A stretch of DNA of 64,000 nt from the NCBI GenBank assembly GCA_903932865.1, contig CAIZHQ010000020.1:160001-224000 (forward strand), written 5' to 3'. The notes beneath the pieces are model-generated. The model saw only the letters and a list, made by a program, of their open reading frames with translations. It did not search any database and was not told where the DNA came from. Each line of letters opens with the position of its first letter. The first letter of the stretch is position 1. The translations under genes were made by a program, and so were the position numbers. This document shows positions 63,779 to 64,000 of this stretch, in pieces. Source of the DNA: an uncultured Burkholderiales bacterium (GTDB lineage: Bacteria > Pseudomonadota > Gammaproteobacteria > Burkholderiales > Burkholderiaceae_C).

Positions 63779-64000
63779 ATGACCACCGACCTTCATCCTG
63801 CAACGGCCACTTACCGTCTGATTCTTGACCATGTTCAGGACCACGAAGTTCAGCGGGCTGACCAGGTCTACCTGACCCAGCCTGTGGGTCAAGGCCAAGT
63901 GCGTGATTACACTTGGCGCCAAACACTCGATGAGGCACGCCGCATGGCGCGGCACTTGCAGTCGCAAGGCTTCGAGCAGGGCACTCGAATCGGTCTGATC
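63779..64000 (+). CDS. AMP-binding acyl-CoA ligase, N-terminal fragment
   Basis: The last 74 codons of the window form the start of a protein that continues past the edge. It reads MTTDLHPATATYRLILDHVQ, then YTWRQTLDEARRMARHLQSQ and GTRIGLI, matching the N-terminal domain of long-chain fatty-acid-CoA ligases of the AMP-binding family. AAGG at 63767-63770 supports the ATG at 63779; an in-frame ATG at 63746 is possible. It follows the DUF1254 pair by 62 bp and is consistent with acyl-CoA chemistry in the cluster. Confidence 0.7.
   Translation, partial: MTTDLHPATATYRLILDHVQDHEVQRADQVYLTQPVGQGQVRDYTWRQTLDEARRMARHLQSQGFEQGTRIGLI

Overview
The window is chromosomal DNA of a betaproteobacterium, most likely Burkholderiales and probably Comamonadaceae. 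This rests on six periplasmic Bug/TctC-type binding proteins, many oxidative catabolism genes under LysR, TetR, IclR and DeoR control, and moderately high GC with short intergenic gaps. No rRNA, complete tRNA, phage structural gene or replication origin was seen. The taxonomy is inferred from gene content and style, not from a marker gene.

Region by region. 1-2717: the end of an acid catabolism operon (AtuA-like pair, Bug protein, SDR). 2730-10517: household genes (fused spermidine synthase-like membrane protein, lipoprotein methyltransferase, amino acid permease, alpha/beta hydrolase, DUF4010 membrane protein). 10725-14826: a flavin redox module (PepSY protein, DUF2271 protein, PepSY-TM/flavodoxin/reductase fusion, ApbE flavin transferase). 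14928-24990: a long co-directional cluster (cupin, old-yellow-enzyme reductase, TetR, epimerase, DapA-like lyase, complete TctCBA transporter, TIM-barrel isomerase, enolase-superfamily dehydratase) that looks like one route for an oxidised sugar or small acid. 25049-27306: a Bug protein with a DUF993 lyase. 27608-28519: CBS-domain and PsiE-like proteins. 28727-35053 (minus): Rieske oxygenase, two TauD/TfdA dioxygenases, two Bug proteins and a class II aldolase, divergent from a LysR gene. 36164-38192: PhyH-type dioxygenase and a mandelate-racemase-like enzyme. 38303-41750: small zinc-ribbon protein and two MFS transporters.

42386-51093 is a compact catabolic unit (BtpA/SgcQ-like protein, FGGY kinase, HAD phosphatase, SDR, amino-acid-type ABC importer, gamma-glutamyltransferase homologue, DeoR regulator). 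It is bracketed by two diverged direct copies of a roughly 95-bp sequence (42134-42227 and 51211-51307), which suggests it arrived as a unit. To its right, 51540-54350 is an AT-richer scar. It holds the 3' half of a tRNA-Val-like gene with its terminator, a roughly 32-bp periodic array of an 18-bp motif, a second copy of the sequence leading into that array, a frameshifted tyrosine recombinase, an orphan membrane protein, and three copies of a short palindrome.

54354-64000 is an acyl-CoA catabolic cluster: IclR regulator, two acyl-CoA dehydrogenases, a Bug protein, an NDP-forming acyl-CoA synthetase, a tandem pair of DUF1254/DUF1214 proteins and the start of an AMP-binding acyl-CoA ligase cut by the window edge. 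The overall picture is a chain of catabolic cassettes, most pairing a regulator, a solute-capture protein and a few enzymes, with one clear mobile-DNA scar.
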